From JAQBYK01 sp964499425 (lineage in GTDB: Bacteria > Patescibacteriota > Gracilibacteria > UBA1369 > LOWO2-01-FULL-3), in assembly GCA_964499425.1 (NCBI GenBank), contig CAZCLD010000011.1, forward strand, positions 1 to 27,608: 27,608 nucleotides of DNA, written 5' to 3'. This document shows, in pieces, positions 13,751 to 21,111 of the stretch (positions are counted from its first letter, which is position 1; each line of letters begins with the position of its first letter). Position numbers and translations under genes: made by a program. The notes under the pieces were generated by a model, which was not told the origin of the DNA, did not search any database, and saw only the letters and a list, made by a program, of their open reading frames with translations.

Positions 13751-15283
13751 CTACTCAGTCATATACTCCTTAATCAACTCAGCGGCCTTTTGAAGATTTG
13801 AAAAAGTTACATTAGGCAATGACCCTCGCGCAAAAGTTCTGTAATCACTCTTTTCTCGTTCAGCTTCGGAGAAAAACAAATTGGCAGGGATCAAAACCAC
13901 TCCCTTTTTAGCTAGACCAGTGAAAAGCTCCTCACCCTCAAGGCCCTCTCGTTTTTGACCAGGAATTTCCATTAGATCAAAGCAGGTGTAATAAAGATTT
14001 TTGTGATAATCCAATCCCAAAATTTCATGGAAGCTCTCCATATTTGACCTAATTCTCTTTAAGTATTCATTCCTATCATCATCACCAAAAATCATGTGTG
14101 AAATCCCCATATACTGAGACGGTCCGGGCACAAACGTAACATGTTGAAATTCTCCAAGGATCCCCCCGGGAGCTTTAGCAAAAACCAGCAAAGTCATCAG
14201 ATCTGGTGCAATCTCCTCCGGCTTTCCAAGCAATTCCCATAGGTACTCCTGTGCTTCCTTTGCAATGATATACTCTCCAAACCTTAGCCCTGTCGATCTC
14301 TCAATCTTACTGCGGCCACCAATCATAATTGTCCTTTTTCTAGCAAAATGCATGATATTCTTCTTTCTTTCAAAGAAAAAATCGCTATACACTTCGTCAG
14401 AAACAATGAGAACATCCCTTTCCTCTGCGAATTGAGCGATCTTGCGCATAAAATCTTCATCATTCATGAACCCAGTAGGATTATTCGGATCGATTAAGCA
14501 GATTAGCTTAAGATTCTCGGGAACCTCAGCCAAAATCTCATCCAAATCTCCAACAACCTTTCCTGTTGCAGGATCAATCGGAATAGAAAAAGTACTTAGA
14601 CCGCGATTCTCAATGATGGTGTTGTAGGGAGCATAAACAGGAGAGTTAAGCAGAACGGTATCACCCTTCTTCAAAAATCCAATCTTCTCGTCGCACAGAA
14701 CCTCAAAAATAGTCCCAATCCCATGAGAAACACCCTGCATCAAAATCAAATCCCTGTAATCTATGTCCAACCCAAGTCTCTTATTGTAGTGATGGGCAAT
14801 CACCGTCCTCACCAGAGGCTCGCCATTAGGAATATGATATGACCCTCCAGATACCGTTGAGTATTTAAACATTTCAAAGATTATTTCTCTTTTATCCCAA
14901 CCCAAACCTTGCTCTGCCGCATATTTCCCAATTCTAGTCAGAAAGAAATAGAAATTCTTTAAGAGGCGCTCAGCCTTTGCTGGGGAATAAACCTCTTGGG
15001 CCATATCTTGGATGGCTTTCCACAAAGTCTCAAAGTCATCACGATTATCAGACGCAAAATGATGGCTTGGATTGTTAAACATCATATCAACCTCTAGGAG
15101 GAATGAATAAAACTCCCGACCATTAACAGACGGAGAAAAGCCATATCCAGGATCACCTCTAGAAAGATCTACGACATTCTCTACGCCAACACTCTCATCG
15201 GCGATATGACGTAGCACACGAAAAATCCTAAATGGATTATCCAACTTGAGATCAAAACCCCATTTATTGTCACGAAGTTTCAT
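13751..15283 (-). CDS. PLP-dependent class I/II aminotransferase, AspD-like
   Basis: PLP enzyme of 510 residues, much longer than the 380-430 of ordinary aspartate aminotransferases. Visible fold-type I landmarks: LIDPNNPTGFMNDEDF (PLP-Asn/Pro loop), IVSDEVYSDFFF (Asp-Tyr pair), and the Schiff-base lysine in GGRSKIERSTGLRFGEY with its downstream Arg. The extra N-terminal 100 residues, and a VPGPSQYMGISHMIFGDD segment reminiscent of the 'GLSTPQQ' region, resemble aspartate 4-decarboxylase/aspartate aminotransferase (AspD). The resemblance is from memory, and the reaction (transamination or decarboxylation) is not determined. Start at 15283 (MKLRDNKWGF) is preferred over 15340, whose extra residues look unrelated. 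The gene is divergent from the PEBP gene. Confidence 0.82.
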   Translation of the reverse strand: MKLRDNKWGFDLKLDNPFRIFRVLRHIADESVGVENVVDLSRGDPGYGFSPSVNGREFYSFLLEVDMMFNNPSHHFASDNRDDFETLWKAIQDMAQEVYSPAKAERLLKNFYFFLTRIGKYAAEQGLGWDKREIIFEMFKYSTVSGGSYHIPNGEPLVRTVIAHHYNKRLGLDIDYRDLILMQGVSHGIGTIFEVLCDEKIGFLKKGDTVLLNSPVYAPYNTIIENRGLSTFSIPIDPATGKVVGDLDEILAEVPENLKLICLIDPNNPTGFMNDEDFMRKIAQFAEERDVLIVSDEVYSDFFFERKKNIMHFARKRTIMIGGRSKIERSTGLRFGEYIIAKEAQEYLWELLGKPEEIAPDLMTLLVFAKAPGGILGEFQHVTFVPGPSQYMGISHMIFGDDDRNEYLKRIRSNMESFHEILGLDYHKNLYYTCFDLMEIPGQKREGLEGEELFTGLAKKGVVLIPANLFFSEAEREKSDYRTFARGSLPNVTFSNLQKAAELIKEYMTE

Positions 15284-15355
15284 GTAGAGTAATAAAAACG
15301 TAAGCACTCTATCACAGGCGACCAGTCCTGGGCTATGCAAATTAAATGATATGGC

Positions 15356-15361
15356 TATAAT
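15356..15361 (+). promoter_or_regulatory. -10 box for the PEBP gene
   Basis: TATAAT 6 nt before ATG 15368, so a leaderless start is predicted. The bases GAGGT touch the ATG directly and are too close to act as a Shine-Dalgarno. The -35 is weak. Confidence 0.5.
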
Positions 15362-15367
15362 TGAGGT

Positions 15368-15808
15368 ATGAAAATCACTAGTTCAGCCTTTGAGCACAAT
15401 CAGAGCATCCCTCCCAAATACACTTGCGATGGGGATGACACAAATCCACCCCTTTCTATCTCAGAAATTCCCGAAGGGTGTAAAAGCCTTGTTCTGATTC
15501 ACGACGATCCCGATGCTCCTGGAGGCACTTGGGTACACTGGATCCTATGGAACATAGAGCCCTCCGTAACAGAAATTGAGGAAAACTCAGTCCCTCCCGG
15601 TGCAAAGCAAGGTACAAACAGCTGGGATCGCACAGGATATGGCGGTCCTTGTCCTCCATCTGGCGTTCATCGTTACTGTTTCAAACTCTACGCACTTGAC
15701 GTAGTATTAGATTTTGATGAGAGCACAACTTCTGAGGATCTGGAAGAGGCTTTACAAGGCCACACCTTGGAATCAGCAGAGCTCATTGGCATATACCAAA
15801 AGGCCTAA
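15368..15808 (+). CDS. YbhB/YbcL-type PEBP family protein
   Basis: Phosphatidylethanolamine-binding-protein-like (Raf kinase inhibitor-like) protein of 146 residues, close to the bacterial family length. Key pieces: KYTCDGDDTNPPLSI near 17-31, the ligand-pocket motif DDPDAPGGTWVHWILWNI at about 46-63, and GYGGPCPPSGVHRYCFKLYAL at about 96-116, which carries the GP-P-x-G-x-H-R signature. The bacterial proteins bind small anionic ligands, but a physiological role is not settled. No signal peptide is present, so it is cytoplasmic. It lies 18 bp before the SLH/C39 gene on the same strand, but that gene has its own -10 box. Confidence 0.93.
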   Translation: MKITSSAFEHNQSIPPKYTCDGDDTNPPLSISEIPEGCKSLVLIHDDPDAPGGTWVHWILWNIEPSVTEIEENSVPPGAKQGTNSWDRTGYGGPCPPSGVHRYCFKLYALDVVLDFDESTTSEDLEEALQGHTLESAELIGIYQKA

Positions 15809-15810
15809 AT

Positions 15811-15826
15811 CTGGTATAATTACCAG
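15811..15826 (+). promoter_or_regulatory. -10 box within a perfect palindrome before the SLH/C39 gene
   Basis: CTGGTATAATTACCAG: 6-bp arms CTGGTA/TACCAG around TAAT. The TATAAT at 15815-15820 is 6 nt before ATG 15827. A repressor bound here would cover the -10 box and the first transcribed base. Confidence 0.55.
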
Positions 15827-16786
15827 ATGGCTAAACACAAATTAATTGTCATTCTGGGCGTTTTTTCTCTGGGATTAGTAGTCGCCTCTTTGCTAATAGG
15901 GCAATCGGCGAGTGATGATCTTAGCGCTGCAATATTTAAAGAAAAGTACTCCTATCAAAAATTTGACGATGTAGATAACGGAAAATGGTACTCTGCAGCG
16001 ATAGCAAATTTGTCGATGAGAGGAATCATCAATACCAACGCAAAAAAATTCTATCCAAATAATTTTATGAGGCGGGGTGAGGCAGCGGTTCTTATGGATA
16101 ACATGCTCAACTACATAGAGGAGGAACTTGAAGGACCAAGGAAAAAGCAAACCAAGAAAAAGAAAGAAAACGATAAGGATTTTGACCCTCTAAGGACACT
16201 AGAGGATCTCCAATTGCCTAGCACCCATAATTTGAGTGTGCCTTTTTCTTCTCAGGCACCATTTGGGAATTGGGATATGCCTTATCAGGAAGCCTGTGAA
16301 GAAGCCGCAATGCTCATGGTCGAGTATTATTTGAGAAATGATGAGCTAAGCAAAATAACCGCCGATATGGAGACCCAGGACATAGTAAAATGGGAGAATG
16401 AGCACGGTTATGCAGTTGATATTTCAGCTCAACAGATCGTAGATATTCTAAATAGTTATTTCTCGAGAGAAGCTCGTCTTTACGTTGGAGCGGATGTCAC
16501 AATAGACAACATCAAAAAGATGTTAGCCGCTGGATATCCCGTAATTCTTCCAACAGCCGGTCAAGCCCTTGGTAATACCAATTTCACTGGAGCTGGGCCT
16601 CTTTACCATATGGTGGTCGTCGTAGGCTATCAAAATGGCAAATTTATTACTCACGATCCAGGGACTACAAGAGGCAGAGAATATATCTACGACGAAAAGA
16701 TTCTATTTGAGGCAATACACGATTGGTCTGGAAAAAAGGACGACGTCTACAACGGCCAAAAAGCAATGGTACTAGTATCTCCTTAG
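15827..16786 (+). CDS. Surface protein with SLH motif and C39-like peptidase domain
   Basis: Protein of 319 residues. Residues 6-26 are a hydrophobic signal peptide or anchor. A single SLH-like repeat covers about 45-100 (FDDVDNGKWYSAAIANLSMRG region), then a Lys-rich linker (104-117), then a C39-type papain-fold domain (about 130-315). Candidate catalytic residues are Gln143 or Gln154, Cys157 (YQEACEEAAM), His261 (LYHMVVVVGY) and Asp277 (FITHDPGT); these follow the C39_2 pattern. So it is likely an exported cysteine peptidase or a related amidase-like enzyme bound at the cell surface. It shares this architecture with the 771-residue protein at 7601-9916. It ends 3 bp from the convergent ferredoxin gene. 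Confidence 0.85.
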   Translation: MAKHKLIVILGVFSLGLVVASLLIGQSASDDLSAAIFKEKYSYQKFDDVDNGKWYSAAIANLSMRGIINTNAKKFYPNNFMRRGEAAVLMDNMLNYIEEELEGPRKKQTKKKKENDKDFDPLRTLEDLQLPSTHNLSVPFSSQAPFGNWDMPYQEACEEAAMLMVEYYLRNDELSKITADMETQDIVKWENEHGYAVDISAQQIVDILNSYFSREARLYVGADVTIDNIKKMLAAGYPVILPTAGQALGNTNFTGAGPLYHMVVVVGYQNGKFITHDPGTTRGREYIYDEKILFEAIHDWSGKKDDVYNGQKAMVLVSP

Positions 16787-16789
16787 ACA

Positions 16790-17071
16790 CTACATTCCCT
16801 TAATTGTAACGTCTCCCTTTATCTTACATTGGCAACAAAGACGGTGAGTGCCGTCTTTCATACCCATCATATCTAGAGTTTGATCTTCAACTTCTGTAAT
16901 GTCACTCAAATTTTCCTTTCCTTCTTTGATTTCGACTATACAAGTCCCACAGACTCCATCTTCACAGCCATAGGCGATAGGCCAACCCCGACCTTTTGTG
17001 GCATCTTTAAGAGAAGTGTCAATTTCCGCATCAGCCTGGTCCCCTGTATCTGTGAATGTTACTTTTGGCAT
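16790..17071 (-). CDS. 2Fe-2S ferredoxin
   Basis: Small electron carrier of 93 residues with the plant/adrenodoxin-type beta-grasp fold. Cluster ligands are the pattern C-x4-C-x2-C at Cys36, Cys41 and Cys44 (YGCEDGVCGTC) and a fourth Cys in LCCQC, most likely Cys80. A second Cys pair there (79, 82) is spare. A reductase partner is not in the window. The gene diverges from the glutaredoxin gene across a 70-bp region that carries a TATAAT box 6 nt before the ATG and a palindrome. A shared redox response with the glutaredoxin-gshF operon is plausible but not shown. Confidence 0.93.
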   Translation of the reverse strand: MPKVTFTDTGDQADAEIDTSLKDATKGRGWPIAYGCEDGVCGTCIVEIKEGKENLSDITEVEDQTLDMMGMKDGTHRLCCQCKIKGDVTIKGM

Positions 17072-17077
17072 GCGCGG

Positions 17078-17096
17078 ATTATATCACAGTTGTGAT
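17078..17096 (-). promoter_or_regulatory. Ferredoxin -10 box with overlapping inverted repeat
   Basis: Minus strand TATAAT (17078-17083), 6 nt before the ATG at 17071. Next to it and sharing one base is the inverted repeat ATCACA-GT-TGTGAT (17083-17096), an operator candidate. Its ACAnnTGT centre recalls BlaI/CopY-type sites. Confidence 0.55.
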
Positions 17097-17129
17097 AAAA
17101 AGCACTTTAAAAGAACCAGGGCCTTAAGT

Positions 17130-17135
17130 TATACT
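17130..17135 (+). promoter_or_regulatory. -10 box for glutaredoxin-gshF
   Basis: TATACT 6 nt before GTG 17142. A weak -35 TTTAAA lies 18 bp upstream (17106-17111). It predicts a leaderless mRNA starting at GTG. Confidence 0.5.
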
Positions 17136-17141
17136 AACCAC

Positions 17142-17393
17142 GTGATAGATATATACACGAAAAACTATTGTCCTTTCTGCATGAAAGCCAAAACACTTCT
17201 CAAATCTCTGGATGTGGAGTTCACTGAACATGACATCACAGACACACCAGAAAAAATGCAAGAGTTGTCCGAAAAATCCGGCCTCATGACAGTCCCTCAG
17301 ATTTTTGTGGGAGAAAAAAGTCTGGGTGGATACTCAGATATAGCTAAACTTCACGAAGAAGGTAAATTAATCGATCTTCTTAAAAGCAGTTAA
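17142..17393 (+). CDS. Glutaredoxin
   Basis: Thiol-disulfide oxidoreductase of the thioredoxin fold that uses glutathione to reduce protein disulfides. It has 83 residues. The active-site motif is CPFC at 10-13 (dithiol glutaredoxin, with Phe in place of the common Tyr). The cis-proline motif TVPQIFVG and the GGYSD glutathione-binding stretch are also present. GTG 17142 is chosen because it starts the fold (VIDIYTKNYCPFC) and lies 6 nt after a TATACT box. Upstream in-frame ATGs would add unrelated residues that run through the ferredoxin promoter. Its TAA overlaps the ATG of gshF by one base (TAATG), so translation is coupled. Confidence 0.95.
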   Translation: MIDIYTKNYCPFCMKAKTLLKSLDVEFTEHDITDTPEKMQELSEKSGLMTVPQIFVGEKSLGGYSDIAKLHEEGKLIDLLKSS

Positions 17394-19852
17394 TGTCCTG
17401 GAAATTTAAGCAAATCTTAGAAACTTTTAAAAAGAGTAGCAACTTCAGGCTACTCAAAGATTCCGAACATGGGATTGAGCGAGAATGCCTTCGTGTCAGC
17501 CCAAAAGGCAGACTTTCACAAACATCGCATCCTTACAAATTGGGGTCAGCACTAACGCATCCATACATCACAACAGACTTTGCAGAGTCCCAATTAGAAT
17601 TGGTTACTCCAGTTTTCAAAAAAGAAGAGTCAGCTCTGTCCTTTTTGAAGGACATACATGTATTCACTAATAAGAATCTCAAGAGTGAACATGTTTGGCC
17701 ATTGAGCATGCCCTGCATTTTACCGTCAGAAAACGACATCCCACTGGCACAGTATGGAAAATCAAGAGAGGGTAAAAAAAGAACAGATTACAGACTTGGG
17801 CTAGGCTATCGCTATGGCAGAAAGATGCAGACTGTTTCAGGGACTCACTACAATTTTTCCTTTTCAGAAAAGTTCTGGGACAGAATGCACAAATTGTATG
17901 GAGGAAAGTCAAATCGACAAAAATTCATATCAGAGTCCTATCTGAAATTGGTTCGAAATTTCTTGAGATTAGGGTGGCTAAACACCTATCTATTTGGTGC
18001 TGCCCCCGCAGTAGACAAGAGCTATCTCAGCAAAAAACACCCTGCAATCAAAAAATTTGATAAATATACTAGGTTTTCGCCACATGCAACTTCTCTACGG
18101 CTGAGTAACGTCGGGTACTACAGCGTTGTTCAAAGTCAGCTGGCAATATCATTCAACAATCTGGACGATTATATTTACGATCTCAAATGTGCGATATCCA
18201 TGTCCAGTCCAAGATACAAAGGTATTAAAGGGCTAAACGACCATATACTTCAAATAGAAAACGAGCACTATTCGCGAATCAGACCAAAACCTTGGCTGAG
18301 AGAAACTGAAACCCCACTGGAGGCGCTCGAAAGAGATGGAATAAAATATGTTGAAGTAAGAGCTGTTGATATTAATCCATACGAAGCAATCGGCCTAAAA
18401 AAAGATCAACTGTGTTTTCTCCATGCCTTCCTTGTCTACTGCCTTTTTAAGGAAAGTCCTCAAATTAATAGGAAGGAAGAAAAAACCATTACGGATAATC
18501 AAAACAAAGTTGCGCTATATGGGCACAAACCCAACCTCAAACTGAGAAACAAAGGGAAAATGATTGATATGAAAACCTGGGGAGAAAGGATTCTCGGCGA
18601 AATAGGAATTGTCGCAGAACTGATGGACAAAAATTTCCCAGGCGCAAGGTACGGCAGGTGCTTAGGGCATGAGATAAACAAACTAAGGAATCCAGAGTTA
18701 ACACCATCGGCAAGAATTCTCTCAGAAATGAGCGAAAAAAAAGAAAGTCACACCAGTTTTGCAATGAGGCTAGCCAAAAAACATAGGAAAGAACTCCAAA
18801 AAGAACGCCTAGGTAAAACGCTCGAAGAGAAATTCAATAAGCTCTCAGAAAAATCTCACAAAGATCAGCGTAACAAAGAAATAATTGAAGAGACCTTGTT
18901 TGAGGGCCATGAAGATATGGAGCCATCCACGCAAATACTAATGAAGGAAGCTCAGGAGCAGGGAATAAGAGTTGAAATACTGGATCGAGGAGAAAACTTC
19001 ATACTGCTATCCAAAGGGAGAAATCACCAATACATAAAACAAGCATCCAAGACCGCAAAGGATTCCTACATATCCTATTTGATAATGGGAAACAAGAATA
19101 TCACCAAGCAAATTCTGGGAGAAAACGGTATCAGGGTGCCCTTTGGAGAAATGTATGAGACCAAAGAGAGCGCGATAGGTGATTATGCACGGTTCGCACA
19201 AATAAAATGTGTAGTAAAACCGGTTTCCGCAAATTACGGTATTGGGATTTCCTTTGTAGAACCATGGAAGAAGGGGGACTACAAAAGTGCTGTAATAGAA
19301 GCGTTCAAACACAGTAAATCTATAATAGTAGAGGAGTATATTGAGGGAGAGGAATATCGATTTCTGGTGATAGATTATAAAACTATCTCTGTCCTAAATC
19401 GCATCCCATCGAATGTAATAGGCGACGGAATACATACGATTTCACAGTTGATAGATATTAAGAATAACGATGCCGAAAACTATAAATTCTTCGCCGATTA
19501 CACTTTAAAAAAAGGGTCAACCGAGAGAGCAAACCTGAAATCTCAGAATCTTATTTTCAAAAGCATTCCAAAAAAAGAGAAACAGGTGTTTTTGAGAACG
19601 AATTCAAATGTAGCAACTGGGGGTGACCCAATTGAGCTTAGCGATACAGTATCTGACAAGTTCAAAAAGATAGCCGAAAAGGCAGCACGATTAGTTGAAG
19701 CAAAAGTTTGTGGCGTAGACATGATAATAAATAAGGGTAAGTATTCAATAATCGAGCTCAACTACAATCCTGCCATCCAGATGCACGAATATCCAATAAA
19801 AGGCAAAGGGCGCAAAGTTGCAAAATCCATACTAAAACTCCTCGGTTTTTAA
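17393..19852 (+). CDS. gshF: Bifunctional glutamate-cysteine ligase / glutathione synthetase
   Basis: Makes glutathione from Glu, Cys and Gly in two ATP-dependent steps. It has 819 residues, longer than the usual ~750. The N-terminal half (about 1-450) matches E. coli-type GshA: HGIERECLRVSPKGRLSQ, LGSALTHPYITTDFAESQLE and SGTHYNFSF. The C-terminal part (about 560-815) is an ATP-grasp domain related to cyanophycin synthetase, with VKPVSANYGIGISF, EEYIEGEEYRFLVID and the metal-binding IELNYNPAIQMHEYP. Between them is a charged, Lys/Glu-rich linker. This domain order is that of GshF (GshAB). It is coupled to the upstream glutaredoxin by a TAATG overlap. Glutathione synthesis is uncommon in reduced-genome bacteria, so acquisition by transfer is possible. 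Confidence 0.93.
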   Translation: MSWKFKQILETFKKSSNFRLLKDSEHGIERECLRVSPKGRLSQTSHPYKLGSALTHPYITTDFAESQLELVTPVFKKEESALSFLKDIHVFTNKNLKSEHVWPLSMPCILPSENDIPLAQYGKSREGKKRTDYRLGLGYRYGRKMQTVSGTHYNFSFSEKFWDRMHKLYGGKSNRQKFISESYLKLVRNFLRLGWLNTYLFGAAPAVDKSYLSKKHPAIKKFDKYTRFSPHATSLRLSNVGYYSVVQSQLAISFNNLDDYIYDLKCAISMSSPRYKGIKGLNDHILQIENEHYSRIRPKPWLRETETPLEALERDGIKYVEVRAVDINPYEAIGLKKDQLCFLHAFLVYCLFKESPQINRKEEKTITDNQNKVALYGHKPNLKLRNKGKMIDMKTWGERILGEIGIVAELMDKNFPGARYGRCLGHEINKLRNPELTPSARILSEMSEKKESHTSFAMRLAKKHRKELQKERLGKTLEEKFNKLSEKSHKDQRNKEIIEETLFEGHEDMEPSTQILMKEAQEQGIRVEILDRGENFILLSKGRNHQYIKQASKTAKDSYISYLIMGNKNITKQILGENGIRVPFGEMYETKESAIGDYARFAQIKCVVKPVSANYGIGISFVEPWKKGDYKSAVIEAFKHSKSIIVEEYIEGEEYRFLVIDYKTISVLNRIPSNVIGDGIHTISQLIDIKNNDAENYKFFADYTLKKGSTERANLKSQNLIFKSIPKKEKQVFLRTNSNVATGGDPIELSDTVSDKFKKIAEKAARLVEAKVCGVDMIINKGKYSIIELNYNPAIQMHEYPIKGKGRKVAKSILKLLGF

Positions 19853-19995
19853 AAAATTTAGGGCTAGATTTATTTTTAAAATTTCTTTAGTCTACTTCAA
19901 ATACAATGGGCATCTTAAATGTGTACCGATGGTCCGATGAATCGAACCAACCGAATACAAACATATACTAAAATAACAACTAAATTTATCTTAAA
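19853..19995. other. AT-rich intergenic region
   Basis: 143 bp between gshF and the PiT-type gene. I see a TATACT sequence about 30 bp before the ATG but no matching -35, no strong hairpin and no coding sequence. Confidence 0.4.
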
Positions 19996-21066
19996 ATGAT
20001 AAAACAAAACGAGACGTTCCTAAAGCGTGAAGGCAAATTCCTTCTGCTAATGGGATTGTTTGTCGTGGCCTGTGGCATTTTTTACGGGCAACCCGTGATT
20101 GCAATGTGGATTGGCTTTGCTCTAGCGGGATACAGTGCTGTCTCAAACGATAGCATTCAAACCTTAGGGACTTTTATATCTTCCAATCGAAATGTGAGGT
20201 GGTGGATCCTATGGCTTTTTATAGGAGGTATCCTAGCAGCGGTAATGCTTTACGGCTGGCACAGTAACGGGGGAGACATTGCCTATGGACGGCTGGAACG
20301 TATACCCCAACCCACAGAATTCCATTTCTTGCAACTCTTAGCACCAGTAGTGCTTCTAATTCTTACTCGCTTCAAAATGCCTGTAAGTACGACATTCCTT
20401 TTGTTGGCAGTTTTTAGTAACTCCAAAACGATTGGAGGTATGCTCGAAAAAACATTCGTGGGCTATTTTGTAGCATTTATGAGTGCACTATTGATCTGGG
20501 CCATAGTGGGAGAATTGATGAAGAGGAAGATATTCTTCGTGGAAAATTATAATAAAAAAGCATGGAGGATATTTCAGTGGATTGCGACTTCATACCTTTG
20601 GATAACCTGGTTAATGCAGGATCTGGCGAATGTCGCAGTTTTCCTTCCACGTGCATTATCTTTTTCACAAGTTCTGGCAATGGTGGCCTTCCTTTTCTTA
20701 GGGATGGGCCTTTTATTATACCTTCGGGGAGGACGTATCCAACAAATTATCACAGAAAAAACTGATGTAGTTGACGTGAGAGCCGCAACCATTATCGACC
20801 TAGTCTTCGGGACAATTCTGCTCATATTCAAAACCTGGAATAATCTCCCGATGAGTACAACCTGGGTATTTTTGGGGCTGCTAGCCGGACGAGAAGTCTC
20901 ACTTACAAGATTTACAGGACACAGGAAGCCATATGTTCGAACACTGGGGCTTGTTATGAAAGATCTGGCTTTTGCTAGTATTGGACTTATTCTGTCCCTG
21001 TTAATGGCTTGGATTGCAAGGGCAGATTTTGATATTGCACAACTGCTGGAGATAAGCCTGTTTTGA
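19996..21066 (+). CDS. PiT-family phosphate transporter-like permease
   Basis: Polytopic membrane protein of 356 residues with about ten hydrophobic segments. Both inverted PiT half-motifs can be seen, though altered: SNDSIQTLGTFIS in the first half (family form 'NDxxNxxG'), and MQDLANVAVFLPRAL in the second. Each is followed by a PxSTT motif: MPVSTTFLLLA and LPMSTTWVFLGLLAGREV. Family members carry inorganic phosphate with H+ or Na+. The second ND motif is replaced by QDLAN, so the substrate could differ. It stands between gshF and ispG without evident operon links. Confidence 0.8.
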   Translation: MIKQNETFLKREGKFLLLMGLFVVACGIFYGQPVIAMWIGFALAGYSAVSNDSIQTLGTFISSNRNVRWWILWLFIGGILAAVMLYGWHSNGGDIAYGRLERIPQPTEFHFLQLLAPVVLLILTRFKMPVSTTFLLLAVFSNSKTIGGMLEKTFVGYFVAFMSALLIWAIVGELMKRKIFFVENYNKKAWRIFQWIATSYLWITWLMQDLANVAVFLPRALSFSQVLAMVAFLFLGMGLLLYLRGGRIQQIITEKTDVVDVRAATIIDLVFGTILLIFKTWNNLPMSTTWVFLGLLAGREVSLTRFTGHRKPYVRTLGLVMKDLAFASIGLILSLLMAWIARADFDIAQLLEISLF

Positions 21067-21073
21067 GATGGCT

Positions 21074-21102
21074 TTGACATGAGCGGATAACAATAGCATA
21101 AT
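21074..21102 (+). promoter_or_regulatory. ispG promoter with lac-operator-like spacer
   Basis: TTGACA (21074-21079), 17 bp, CATAAT (21097-21102), then 9 nt to ATG 21112. The spacer contains TGAGCGGATAACAAT (21080-21094), a 15-base exact match to the core of E. coli lacO1 as I know it. Confidence 0.7.
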
Positions 21103-21111
21103 CCCAGCACT

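Noticed and set aside
19853..19995. Small RNA or terminator in the gshF-PiT gap
   Set aside because: No strong hairpin, T-run after a stem, or promoter pair could be found by eye.
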